Shown piece after piece: positions 1 to 7,418 of a stretch of DNA of 64,000 bases. The notes beneath the pieces are model-generated. The model was not told the origin of the DNA. It made no database searches and saw only the letters and a program-made list of their open reading frames with translations. The stretch comes from Clostridium sp. D43t1_170807_H7 (GTDB lineage: Bacteria; Bacillota; Clostridia; Clostridiales; Clostridiaceae). Made by a program: the position numbers and the translations under genes. The first letter of the stretch is position 1; each line of letters opens with the position of its first letter. Location of the stretch: positions 124,001 through 188,000 of the forward strand of contig NZ_JADNLK010000003.1 of the NCBI RefSeq assembly GCF_015555905.1, read 5' to 3'.

Positions 1-348
1 AGATTGTTGTTTTGTTATTTGAGGATAATATTTAACATCATTATCTAATAATAACTTTATTAAATCTGGATTATTTGCATTACCAGTATAAAGAACTTTT
101 CCCTTCATATCACTTGTATCTTGTGGTGTAATTACAAGTGCTGTTCCATCAACAGTAACTTCTTTAACTTCCTTATTTTCAACCATTTGAACAAATTCAT
201 TATAAGAAATTTCTTTTGTAGTTAACATTTCTTTTGCTGTTGAAAATGAGTATAAAAATAAGAAGGCTATAACTGCATAAATAATTAAAAACTTTTTATT
301 ATTATTCTTTTTTTCTCCATCTTTTCTATTGTTCACATTATTATTCAT
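1..348 (-). CDS. ftsH: FtsH-type ATP-dependent zinc metalloprotease, N-terminal part (cut by window edge)
   Basis: The minus-strand frame opens at an ATG at 348 behind an AGGAG site about ten bases upstream and stays open to base 1, giving 116 codons of a longer gene. It encodes a short basic N-terminus rich in Asn and Lys, one membrane helix at about residues 19-35 (FLIIYAVIAFLFLYSF), then the extracytoplasmic domain with the ISYNEFVQMVEN segment typical of the FtsH N-terminus ('Y-s-e-F-...-v-..g-V..V'). FtsH is a membrane-anchored AAA protease that degrades unfolded membrane and regulatory proteins. The AAA and HExxH zinc-protease parts lie outside the window, so the call rests on the N-terminal domain only. 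It lies 46 bases downstream of lepB. Confidence 0.75.
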   Translation of the reverse strand, partial: MNNNVNNRKDGEKKNNNKKFLIIYAVIAFLFLYSFSTAKEMLTTKEISYNEFVQMVENKEVKEVTVDGTALVITPQDTSDMKGKVLYTGNANNPDLIKLLLDNDVKYYPQITKQQS

Positions 349-394
349 ACTTTTAAAATCTCCTACTAAACTCTAAAGCGTTTTATAAAACCAT

Positions 395-925
395 TTACTC
401 TATTTTTCCAAAGTCTTTCCATGGATATACCTTTATTTGAGCTTTACCTTTTATTTCACTTCCATCAATATATGGATCTTCCCAATATCTAGAATCTAGA
501 GACCAATATCTATTGTCCCCTAAAAAGAAATACTTTCCTTCTGGTACTGTAAACTCTCCACTATAATTATCTGCTGTCCCTATGTAATTCTCCTCTAGGG
601 TTTCACCATTTACAGTTACTGTGCCATCATTAATAACAATGTTATCACCAGGTAAACCTATTAACCTTTTAATCATATCTTCATTTTTCTCTTCTGAATG
701 AAAAACTACTATATCTCCTCTTTTTAGATTTTCTGGATTATAAACCCTAGTAACAAATAACCTATCACCTACATTTAATGTCGGTACCATAGATTCTGAT
801 GGAATTTTAACCTTAAATATTAAGAATTTATTTATTAAGATAGCTAATATTACAGCTATTACTATAGGTACAACCCAATCATTAAAGAAATTTGATTTCT
901 TTACTTTTTGACTCACTCTTCCCAC
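395..925 (-). CDS. lepB: Signal peptidase I
   Basis: Type I signal peptidase of 176 residues, which cleaves signal peptides from secreted preproteins outside the membrane. One N-terminal membrane anchor lies at about residues 18-36. The Ser/Lys dyad is visible: Ser45 in PSESMVPTL and Lys86 in KRLIGLPGD. The late conserved box FLGDNRYWSLDSR (about 134-146) is also present. The start is a GTG at 925 that overlaps the last codons of the upstream DUF3006 gene by 13 bases, so the two are translationally coupled. Length fits the short Firmicutes SipS-like class. The pairing with a DUF3006 gene is not explained by known signal peptidase biology. Confidence 0.95.
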   Translation of the reverse strand: MGRVSQKVKKSNFFNDWVVPIVIAVILAILINKFLIFKVKIPSESMVPTLNVGDRLFVTRVYNPENLKRGDIVVFHSEEKNEDMIKRLIGLPGDNIVINDGTVTVNGETLEENYIGTADNYSGEFTVPEGKYFFLGDNRYWSLDSRYWEDPYIDGSEIKGKAQIKVYPWKDFGKIE

Positions 926-1137
926 ATACCTTTCATTAAACTATTAATTTTATTTTTTCTTTCTTTTGTAGCATCTTCATCTACATAAAATGAATTATTG
1001 CACATTACCACTACGTCGCCATCCTTAGGTTCCTTATCAAATAAATTTATATCTATTAAGATTATATCCTGTTTATCATCTTCTAAAACAACAGATTTAT
1101 TTTCTATTCTATCTACTATAAATCTTCTATCCTTCAT
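913..1137 (-). CDS. DUF3006 domain small protein
   Basis: Small acidic protein of 74 residues starting MKDRRFIVDRIENKSVVLED. The sequence matches the DUF3006 pattern, in which an N-terminal 'vDRie...vvle' strand pair is followed by a 'DGdVv' turn (here KDGDVVVM at about 37-45). DUF3006 proteins are small beta-rich proteins of unknown function, often encoded next to metallo-beta-lactamase or secretion genes. The stop lies inside the start of lepB, so the two form a coupled pair. Its function is unknown. Confidence 0.7.
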   Translation of the reverse strand: MKDRRFIVDRIENKSVVLEDDKQDIILIDINLFDKEPKDGDVVVMCNNSFYVDEDATKERKNKINSLMKGMWEE

Positions 1138-1289
1138 AACAGCTAGCGATAATTGCTAAATCCACCTTTCATATTTATATTAATTAAATATAAAACTTTA
1201 ATAACTACTTATAAGTATATCACAATTAATTAATAACTAATAGTATTACTCTCCATTATATATCATTATTATGTCAGTTTTGTTACAAA

Positions 1290-1324
1290 AAAAGCTATAT
1301 CAAACTATTTTTGATATAGCTCTT
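1290..1324 (-). terminator. Rho-independent terminator of lysA
   Basis: The inverted repeat AGCTATATCAAA / TTTGATATAGCT (1293-1321) is followed on the minus strand by a T run. It lies just past the lysA stop and before the DUF3006-lepB unit. Confidence 0.8.
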
Positions 1325-1369
1325 AATATTAAATTTACCACTTAAATATAAACTGAATCTAAACTAATT

Positions 1370-2662
1370 CTAAACTTCTAAAGATAAAAGTTCTTCATAG
1401 CTTTGTCTCTTTGATACAACTCTAGCTAATCCATCTTTTACAAACACAACTGCTGATTTTGGATTCTTATTATAATTACTAGACATTGAAAATCCATATG
1501 CACCTGTTGAAAATACTGCTAATATATCTCCTATATCAGGCTTTTGAATACAAATGTCATTAACCAAAATATCTCCTGATTCACAGCATTTACCTGCTAT
1601 TGCAACTCTATCATTACATTTATTAGTAATTTTATTTGCTATAGCCATTTCATACTTAGCTCCATATAATGCTGGTCTTATATTATCTGTCATTCCTCCA
1701 TCTACTGAAACATAAGTCCTAACCCCTTCAATTTCTTTAATTGCTCCGATTGTATAAAGAGTAGTTCCTGCATTTCCTACTATGGATCTACCTGGTTCTA
1801 TAGTTAAAATAGGCCTTTCTATATCTAGTTTATCACATACCTCATCTACTTTATTTAATATAGAAGTACAATAATCCCTTGTTTCTTTTGGTTTATCTTC
1901 ATCGGTATAATGTATACCAAATCCACCACCCAAATCTAATTCAGGTATTGTATGTCCTGTTTCTTCTTTAATATCTTTTATAAATCCAAGCATAACTTCA
2001 ACTGCATCTTCATAAGGCTGTATCTCAAAAATTTGTGAACCTATATGACAATGTAATCCTCTTAAATTTAGATTTTCACAATCTAACGCTAACTTTACCG
2101 CATCCATTATTGTATCTCCAACTGGTGCAAATCCAAATTTAGAGTCTATTTGTCCCGTTTTTATATAATCATGAGTATGAGCCTCTATTCCTGGTGTTAA
2201 TCTTAAATATATATTTTGCTTTTTATTATATTTTTTAGCTATTTCATTTAATCTTTTCATTTCATCCAAATTATCAACTACAAATACTCCAACACCTAGC
2301 TTAACACCTAATTCAACTTCATTTACACTCTTATTATTGCCATGGAAATATACTTTATCTAAAGGAAATTCTGCTTTATAAGCTGTGTATAACTCTCCTC
2401 CTGATACTACATCTAAATAAAGTCCCTGCTCACATATAAGTCTACACATTGCCTTAGTTAAAAACGCTTTGCCTGCATAAGCTACTCTATTATTATTTTC
2501 TAAACATTTAAAATCTCTATAATATTTTTTACATGTGTCTATCAAAAGACTTTCATCCATTACATATAGTGGTGAACCAAATCTATTCACTAACTCTGTT
2601 GAGCTAACTCCCCCTATAAATAGCTCATTTTCTTTAATTTCCATCGCCCCAAATAATTTCAT
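1370..2662 (-). CDS. lysA: Diaminopimelate decarboxylase
   Basis: PLP-dependent decarboxylase that converts meso-diaminopimelate to L-lysine, the last step of lysine synthesis; 430 residues. The fold-type III barrel shows the PLP lysine in AYAGKA (Lys65), HCHIGSQI, the phosphate-binding LDLGGGFGIHY, EPGRSIV, and CCESGD near the C-terminus. The frame extends upstream to a TTG, but that codon overlaps the GGAGG site; the ATG at 2662 is eight bases after GGAGG and is the better start. Expression is controlled by a lysine riboswitch with its own attenuator immediately upstream. A terminator follows the gene, so it is monocistronic. Confidence 0.96.
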   Translation of the reverse strand: MKLFGAMEIKENELFIGGVSSTELVNRFGSPLYVMDESLLIDTCKKYYRDFKCLENNNRVAYAGKAFLTKAMCRLICEQGLYLDVVSGGELYTAYKAEFPLDKVYFHGNNKSVNEVELGVKLGVGVFVVDNLDEMKRLNEIAKKYNKKQNIYLRLTPGIEAHTHDYIKTGQIDSKFGFAPVGDTIMDAVKLALDCENLNLRGLHCHIGSQIFEIQPYEDAVEVMLGFIKDIKEETGHTIPELDLGGGFGIHYTDEDKPKETRDYCTSILNKVDEVCDKLDIERPILTIEPGRSIVGNAGTTLYTIGAIKEIEGVRTYVSVDGGMTDNIRPALYGAKYEMAIANKITNKCNDRVAIAGKCCESGDILVNDICIQKPDIGDILAVFSTGAYGFSMSSNYNKNPKSAVVFVKDGLARVVSKRQSYEELLSLEV

Positions 2663-2701
2663 TGCTATTGCCTCCAATTAATTATAAATTACTAATACAA
2701 A

Positions 2702-2738
2702 AAAACTACCACTATAAAAAACCTATAGTGGTAGTTTT
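2702..2738 (-). terminator. Attenuator hairpin of the lysine riboswitch
   Basis: Arms ACTACCACTATA (2724-2735 on the opposite strand) and TATAGTGGTAGT (2705-2716) form a 12-bp stem followed by a T run on the minus strand. It sits between the riboswitch aptamer and the lysA ribosome binding site, the position expected of the ligand-controlled terminator. Confidence 0.85.
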
Positions 2739-2797
2739 GCTTATTAAAATGCAATTTTTTATCTAAAATAAATTCAATTATTTAAATTGAATAATTT

Positions 2798-2985
2798 AAT
2801 AATCGCACCTTTTTAGCACTCCACTTCCGTGACAGTTATGCATATATTATATGCATACCCAGAAATAACCCTTTACATAAGTTACTCCTTCGGCTGTTAT
2901 ACCTTTCATAAATGATCATTGCCTGTCGGCTCCTATTTATTACTATTTATAAACAGCACCTCTAACATAGGTATTCTATTAGCTT
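2798..2985 (-). promoter_or_regulatory. Lysine riboswitch (L box)
   Basis: Read on the minus strand, the leader carries the ordered conserved blocks of the lysine aptamer: TTAGAGGTGCTG, a TAAATAGTAATAAATAGGAGC stretch around 2930-2950, TGAAAGG, AGCCGAAGGAGTAAC (AGCCGAAG at 2895-2888), CTGGGTATG (2862-2854) with an apical ATGCATA...TATGCAT stem, and TGTCACGGAAGTGG (2834-2821). It precedes a terminator and lysA, so lysine should switch off lysA by premature termination. The outer ends of P1 are approximate. Confidence 0.93.
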
Positions 2986-3068
2986 CTATATTGTATGTTT
3001 ATGTTTAATAATATGATACCATATAACTAAAATTATTCAACCATATTTTTAATATTATTCCATTTTAA

Positions 3069-3743
3069 TTATTCACTTCTATATTTATCCATAAGATTAC
3101 TCATAGTATCTCCATTTGATGGTGGTGTATAAGTAATAGCATTAGCCCCTGCTTCTATAGTTCTTCTTATACTTTCTTCAGTTGGTCCACCTGTTGCTAT
3201 AATAGGAAACTCAGGAAACTCTTCTCTTATCTTTCTTACTATTTCAGGAGTATTTTTTCCTCCAGATACATTTAATATTGTAGCTCCAGCTTCTATTCTT
3301 TCTCTTATATTTTCATGAACTGAAACTACTGTAACTATTAAAGGAATGTCTATTGTTTTTCTTATCTTTGAAACTACTTCATTAGATGTAGGCGAATTTA
3401 CAACTACTCCCATAGCCCCCTTAAACTCTGCATCTAATGCTAAATTAACTACTCTTTTGCCTTGAGTTATTCCTCCACCAACTCCGCAAAAAACAGGTAC
3501 ATCTGCAGCCATAACTAATGCTGCTGTTATTAACGGTTGAGGGGTAAATGGATATACAGCTATTATTGCATCTGCATTAGTGTTTCTTATAATTGCAACA
3601 TCAGTTGTAAATAATAATGATTTTATTCTCTTTCCAAATATCTTTATTCCTGAGCAATCTCTAATGCAAGATGGCACTTCTACTACATGACTTCTCAGAA
3701 GCCCTTTAATTTCAGGCACAGTTTTATTTCTTTTTATCTCCAT
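3069..3743 (-). CDS. Putative TIM-barrel protein (hydrolase-like, function unknown)
   Basis: Protein of 224 residues with the alternating strand-helix pattern of a TIM barrel: strands around DAIIAVYPF, VPVFCGVGGGIT, GAMGVVV, PLIVTVVS, TILNVSGG and FPIIATGG, the last followed by TEESIRRTIEAGANAITY. The late 'iaTGGp..e.i...ieaGAnAi' block resembles phosphate-binding loops of the ribulose-phosphate-binding superfamily. I do not recognise a specific enzyme. The start has an AGAGGTG site. It lies upstream of the lysine riboswitch and separate from it, and is divergent from the DUF1576 gene. A link to lysine metabolism is not supported. Confidence 0.6.
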   Translation of the reverse strand: MEIKRNKTVPEIKGLLRSHVVEVPSCIRDCSGIKIFGKRIKSLLFTTDVAIIRNTNADAIIAVYPFTPQPLITAALVMAADVPVFCGVGGGITQGKRVVNLALDAEFKGAMGVVVNSPTSNEVVSKIRKTIDIPLIVTVVSVHENIRERIEAGATILNVSGGKNTPEIVRKIREEFPEFPIIATGGPTEESIRRTIEAGANAITYTPPSNGDTMSNLMDKYRSE

Positions 3744-3996
3744 TAAAACACCTCTATTACTAAATTTATAAATCTTATTATACTATTTTAAATCAAATTT
3801 TAAAGAAGTTTATAATAAATTACGTCAATTTTAACAGTTACTCTATAAATTTTAACAATTATTTGATAAAATATGTTTATATACAACTAAAATTGAATTA
3901 AAATGTGCTCTTACTTTTCAATTTAGCTACTAAACTCTACTACTATAAAAAATTTAAGTAATAAGTCTTCTTAAAAAATTGGATGGAGGTTTTTAA

Positions 3997-5238
3997 ATGA
4001 ACCTATTAAAAAATTATTATCCACCCTATGTAATCCTTTCCGTGCTATATTTATTTTTTATTGCCTTTGCTTTTTGCTTAGATTCACCATCTGAAATTTT
4101 TCATGGTCTGAAATCCATAATATTGTCTTCAGACATATTAATCACTGATTATATGGAAGTTGGTGGAATTGGTGCTGCTTTAGTAAATGCTGCTCTAACA
4201 AGTTTATTGTCACTATTACTTTTAATTATTATAGGAATTAAACCTAATGGTTCAACAATAATGTCTTTATGGCTAATGACAGGGTTTTCTTTTCTAGGTA
4301 AAAACATATTTAATATTTGGCCTATTATATTAGGTGTTTATTTATTTTCTAGATATCAAAAAGAACCATTTCTTAATTACATATTAGTTGCTTTATTAGG
4401 TACTTCTCTTTCTCCTATAGTAAGTCAAATTAGTTTTGGAAATAATCAGTATAATCTTGGTTCAATAATTTGGGGTACACTGCTTGGTATTGCAGTTGGC
4501 TTTGTTCTGCCTCCTATAGCTTCACATAGTATAAAAGCTCATAATGGATATAACTTATATAATATTGGATTTGCTAGTGGATTACTTGCTACATTATTGA
4601 TGTCAATAATGAGAGGTTTCGGTATTAACTTAGATTCTAGACTTATTTGGCATAGTGGATCAAATAAAATTTTATTTATTTTGCTTATTATTTGTTGTAT
4701 TTATTTAATTATTATTGGAGTTATTTATGGTAAAAATAATAAAACTAACCTTACTAATATTAATAAACAAACTGGTAGATTAATAAGTGATTTCTATATT
4801 TTATTTAGGGAAACTACATATATTAATATGGGAGTATTAGGTATTTTAGCAACTTGTTTTGTTATTCTTATTGGTGGAGATTTAAATGGTGCTACTATAT
4901 GTGGAATTTTTACTATAATAGGATTTGGATGCTTTGGTAAAAATATAAAAAATACTATTCCTATAGTTATTGGCGCTACCATAGCTGCTATATTTAATAT
5001 AAATGAAGTTACTTCACCTTCTTTATTGTTATCTATATTATTTTCAACTACACTGGCTCCCATTTGTGGTAAATTTGGGTGGAAATATGGTATTTTAGCT
5101 GGTATAATTCATGTTAATATAGTTACAAATATAGGATATTTACATGGTGGTCTTAATCTTTATAACAATGGTTTAGCAGGCGGATTTGTTGCAATGATAT
5201 TAATTCCATTAATAACCACCTTTAAAAAGGAGATTTAA
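3997..5238 (+). CDS. DUF1576 family polytopic membrane protein
   Basis: Very hydrophobic protein of 413 residues with about ten to twelve membrane helices. It matches the DUF1576 pattern (N-terminal PPYVILSVLYLFFI, DYMEVGGIGAALVN). The chain has two similar halves, each with a late 'LYN-G-A-G' motif: YNLYNIGFASGLLATL around residues 186-201 and LNLYNNGLAGGFVAM around 387-401. This suggests an internally duplicated, pseudo-symmetric transporter-like fold. No substrate is known for the family. GGAGG lies nine bases before the ATG. A 115-residue gene starts three bases after its stop, forming a two-gene operon ending at the terminator near 5610. Divergent from the TIM-barrel gene. Confidence 0.75.
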   Translation: MNLLKNYYPPYVILSVLYLFFIAFAFCLDSPSEIFHGLKSIILSSDILITDYMEVGGIGAALVNAALTSLLSLLLLIIIGIKPNGSTIMSLWLMTGFSFLGKNIFNIWPIILGVYLFSRYQKEPFLNYILVALLGTSLSPIVSQISFGNNQYNLGSIIWGTLLGIAVGFVLPPIASHSIKAHNGYNLYNIGFASGLLATLLMSIMRGFGINLDSRLIWHSGSNKILFILLIICCIYLIIIGVIYGKNNKTNLTNINKQTGRLISDFYILFRETTYINMGVLGILATCFVILIGGDLNGATICGIFTIIGFGCFGKNIKNTIPIVIGATIAAIFNINEVTSPSLLLSILFSTTLAPICGKFGWKYGILAGIIHVNIVTNIGYLHGGLNLYNNGLAGGFVAMILIPLITTFKKEI

Positions 5239-5241
5239 CTT

Positions 5242-5589
5242 ATGAAATTTAAAATTGAAAAAAACATTAAGATTATTAATGAATTAATAGCCTATTTTTA
5301 TAAATTAGGGACTATTGATGTTCATATTGATTTAAATTCTGATGATGAAAATTCTTATTTTGATATCTATGGACAAGTTGACAATGTTTCAAAAAATGAA
5401 TTAGAGTCTTTATCTTCTATTTTAAATACTCCAAGGCAATATGAAGTTGAAAATTATTATTGGAATCTTGGTGGAGAATGTGAGTTTGACTCTGAACTTA
5501 CATTAGTAGGAATGATGGTAAATTCAGCTAAAATTTCTTATAAAGATGGTATTTTAAAAATTAGTATAATTAGACAAGAAGCTAACTAA
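5242..5589 (+). CDS. Hypothetical protein, partner of the DUF1576 gene
   Basis: Protein of 115 residues, soluble, with no signal peptide or membrane segment. It starts with a basic helix (MKFKIEKNIKIINELIAYFYKLG), then alternates short strands with acidic turns (DVHIDLNSDDENSYFDIYG). A conserved-looking YYWNLGGECEFDSELTLVGMMV segment lies near residues 72-93. I do not recognise a family. Its start is three bases past the DUF1576 stop with GGAG upstream, so co-translation is likely and it may be a cytoplasmic partner of that membrane protein (inference). Confidence 0.65.
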   Translation: MKFKIEKNIKIINELIAYFYKLGTIDVHIDLNSDDENSYFDIYGQVDNVSKNELESLSSILNTPRQYEVENYYWNLGGECEFDSELTLVGMMVNSAKISYKDGILKISIIRQEAN

Positions 5590-5630
5590 AAAGGTTAAGA
5601 GTTGCTTATAGTAACTCTTAACCTTTTTTA
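5588..5630. terminator. Bidirectional terminator between the DUF1576 operon and sfsA
   Basis: AAAAAGGTTAAGAGTT / AACTCTTAACCTTTTTT (5588-5603 with 5613-5629) forms a strong stem flanked by A and T runs. It can terminate transcription from both convergent sides. Confidence 0.85.
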
Positions 5631-6323
5631 CTAAAGTATAATTTCAACAGGTTTATTTATTTCTATTCCATCCTCTGTTACTATGCAATTATATGCAAAA
5701 ATGTCTACTCCATTTTCCTTAGCAAATCTTAGAGCTTCACCAAATTCTTTATCTCTCATATCATTTGGAGAGAATTTATTTACATCTTCTAGCTGTATTA
5801 AAAACATTGCACCAGCTCCATATCCTTGCTTTTTTGCCTCCACTAATTCTAATAGATGCCTTGCTCCTCTTTCTGTTGGTGCATCTGGAAATCTAGCATA
5901 TCCATTTTCCTCTAGGGTAACACCCTTTACCTCTAGAAAATATTCTTTTCCTTCATCTGTAGATATCTTAAAATCAAATCTACTCTTTCCAAATGTTTTT
6001 TCTCTTAAAATATTAGTATAATCTTCAAGACCTTTTATCTTTTTATTTCTTAATGCTTCATCAACTACCTTGTTAGGTATCTGTGAATCTATGCTTATGA
6101 GTTTTTCTCCCTTATATACTGCCATTAAATCATAGGGGGTCTTCCTTGTAGGATTAGGTTCCTCTCTTAAAAATACAGTACATCCTGGTATTAAGATTTC
6201 CTTACATCTACCTGTATTAGGTACATGAACCTTTATCTCTTCTTCATTAAGTTTGACAATTGCATTAAATCTATTAGGTCTGCTTATAAATTCTGCTTTA
6301 AGTATTTTTTTATTATATTTCAT
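5631..6323 (-). CDS. sfsA: SfsA, sugar fermentation stimulation protein homologue
   Basis: SfsA family protein of 230 residues, the usual family length. Visible family blocks are FISRPNRFNA, KVHVPNTGRCKEILIPG, SIDSQIPN, FDFKI...FLEVKGVTLE, the FPDAPTERGARHLLEL stretch and MFLIQLEDVNKFSPN. The D...ExK arrangement is consistent with the PD-(D/E)xK nuclease fold proposed for SfsA; its name comes from a maltose-related phenotype in E. coli and its role here is unclear. GGAG precedes the ATG. Monocistronic, with the DnaA-box cluster directly upstream. Confidence 0.92.
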   Translation of the reverse strand: MKYNKKILKAEFISRPNRFNAIVKLNEEEIKVHVPNTGRCKEILIPGCTVFLREEPNPTRKTPYDLMAVYKGEKLISIDSQIPNKVVDEALRNKKIKGLEDYTNILREKTFGKSRFDFKISTDEGKEYFLEVKGVTLEENGYARFPDAPTERGARHLLELVEAKKQGYGAGAMFLIQLEDVNKFSPNDMRDKEFGEALRFAKENGVDIFAYNCIVTEDGIEINKPVEIIL

Positions 6324-6399
6324 GTTTTCTCCTTAAAATATTACATTTTACCTTAATATTATTCATTTATTTATATAATATTATATCTTCTAATAATAT

Positions 6400-6679
6400 T
6401 TATCCACAACTTTTCATTTTACAATTAAACTTTTTATTTCTATATTTAGTAAAAAATCATGTTATCCACAGATTTTATCCACAATTATGTTAATATTGTT
6501 GATAACTTTTTAATAGAATATTTGTTCGATATTTTTAATTCAACATTGTATGTGTTTTTTCTACAATACCCCCTATCTTGTTATATATTTTTCTGATACC
6601 CTAATATATTGTGTCAATAGGTTTAGAAAAGTTTTCAACAGTTTTTTAAAGTTATCCACATTTTGTGGATAACTTTAAA
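6400..6679. promoter_or_regulatory. Cluster of five perfect DnaA boxes
   Basis: The 9-mer TTATCCACA occurs exactly at 6400-6408, 6462-6470, 6475-6483 and 6652-6660, and in reverse (TGTGGATAA) at 6664-6672. The last two form a perfect palindrome with 16-bp arms and a 3-base centre at 6645-6679. The surrounding 540-bp region 6324-6863 is very AT-rich and otherwise shows no gene. No dnaA or dnaN is in the window, so this looks like a DnaA-binding cluster away from the usual origin genes rather than proven oriC. Confidence 0.75.
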
Positions 6680-6807
6680 CATTACTAAGATACTTTATAC
6701 ACATAGATAAAATTATCCCCATTAATTTATTTATAAAATTTCTTTTAACTATCAATTATATTTTCCTATTTATTAACTTCTTACACTTATTTCAAAGAGT
6801 TTAAAGT

Positions 6808-6863
6808 AAAAAAAATAAGCTGTAGTCTATTAGATTATTTTCATCTAATATAAACTCCAGCTT
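6808..6863 (-). terminator. Terminator of the 58-residue membrane protein gene
   Basis: Imperfect stem AAGCTGTAGTCTATTAGA (6817-6834) with TCTAATATAAACTCCAGCTT (6844-6863). It is followed on the minus strand by a T-rich run near 6815-6808, just past the stop at 6871. Confidence 0.7.
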
Positions 6864-6870
6864 AATTAAT

Positions 6871-7047
6871 TTAAACTAATTTCTTTTTCATAAATATTGT
6901 TACTAAATATTGAACTATAAATATTCCCGGGCCTAAAAGTGCTGTTAATATAGGCCATACAAGATGATTTTGTAATTTTTCTTTAGCTAATTTATATGAA
7001 CAAAATACTGCCGCTATTAATAATGCATATGAAACTATGTATGCCAT
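6871..7047 (-). CDS. Small membrane protein, 58 residues
   Basis: Minus-strand frame MAYIVSYALLIAAVFCSYKL... ending in MKKKLV, with a GGGGGATGACCAA ribosome site before the ATG and a terminator after the stop. Two hydrophobic stretches (about 3-18 and 31-51) flank a short charged loop (KLAKEKLQNH), predicting a two-helix membrane hairpin with a basic tail. The family is not recognised. The good ribosome site, terminator and hydropathy support it as a real gene. Confidence 0.65.
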   Translation of the reverse strand: MAYIVSYALLIAAVFCSYKLAKEKLQNHLVWPILTALLGPGIFIVQYLVTIFMKKKLV

Positions 7048-7237
7048 TTGGTCATCCCCCTAGTATTTGATAATTTTTATTCTATATAATAAATTTCAAA
7101 ATCTCAATATAAATAATATGTTTTTACTCATTATTCATAAAATTTTAATTTATGAATTTTCTTTTAAAAAATTTTTTAAAAAACCTTTACATTTTTTTTT
7201 TGCTATGCTATCATATGTCTTGTAATTGAATAAGCAA

Positions 7238-7264
7238 GCGTGTTACTGGTAATGCAGGCAAGGC
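7238..7264 (+). promoter_or_regulatory. RNA antiterminator (RAT) site of BglG/LicT/GlcT type
   Basis: The leader contains GTTACTGGTAATGCAGGCAA, which has the paired TTACTG ... GCAGGCAA halves of the RNA site bound by BglG-family antiterminators. Its 3' end (AAGGC) overlaps the 5' arm of the following terminator, so the two structures exclude each other. The stretch 7048-7418 otherwise holds no gene. Confidence 0.85.
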
Positions 7265-7351
7265 TTAAATATGTATAAATTATTTTTTTATCTGAAATAA
7301 TAATAAGGGATAAATTTATAATTTATAGATATTTGGGCCTTTTTTATTTTT
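7260..7351 (+). terminator. Leader terminator controlled by the RAT site
   Basis: AAGGCTTAAATATGTATAAATTA starting at 7260 pairs with TAATTTATAGATATTTGGGCCTT ending near 7341, followed by TTTTTATTTTTT. This long stem lies before the PTS gene and is expected to stop transcription unless an antiterminator binds the RAT site. Confidence 0.85.
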
Positions 7352-7418
7352 TATAAGCATTTAAGGTTCATGCTATTATTTATAATTTTAAATTATTAGT
7401 TTTAGGAGGAATAATAAA

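Noticed and set aside
6400-6679. Calling the DnaA-box cluster oriC
   Set aside because: No dnaA, dnaN, rpmH or parAB genes are near, and no skew could be computed. Reported only as a DnaA-box cluster.
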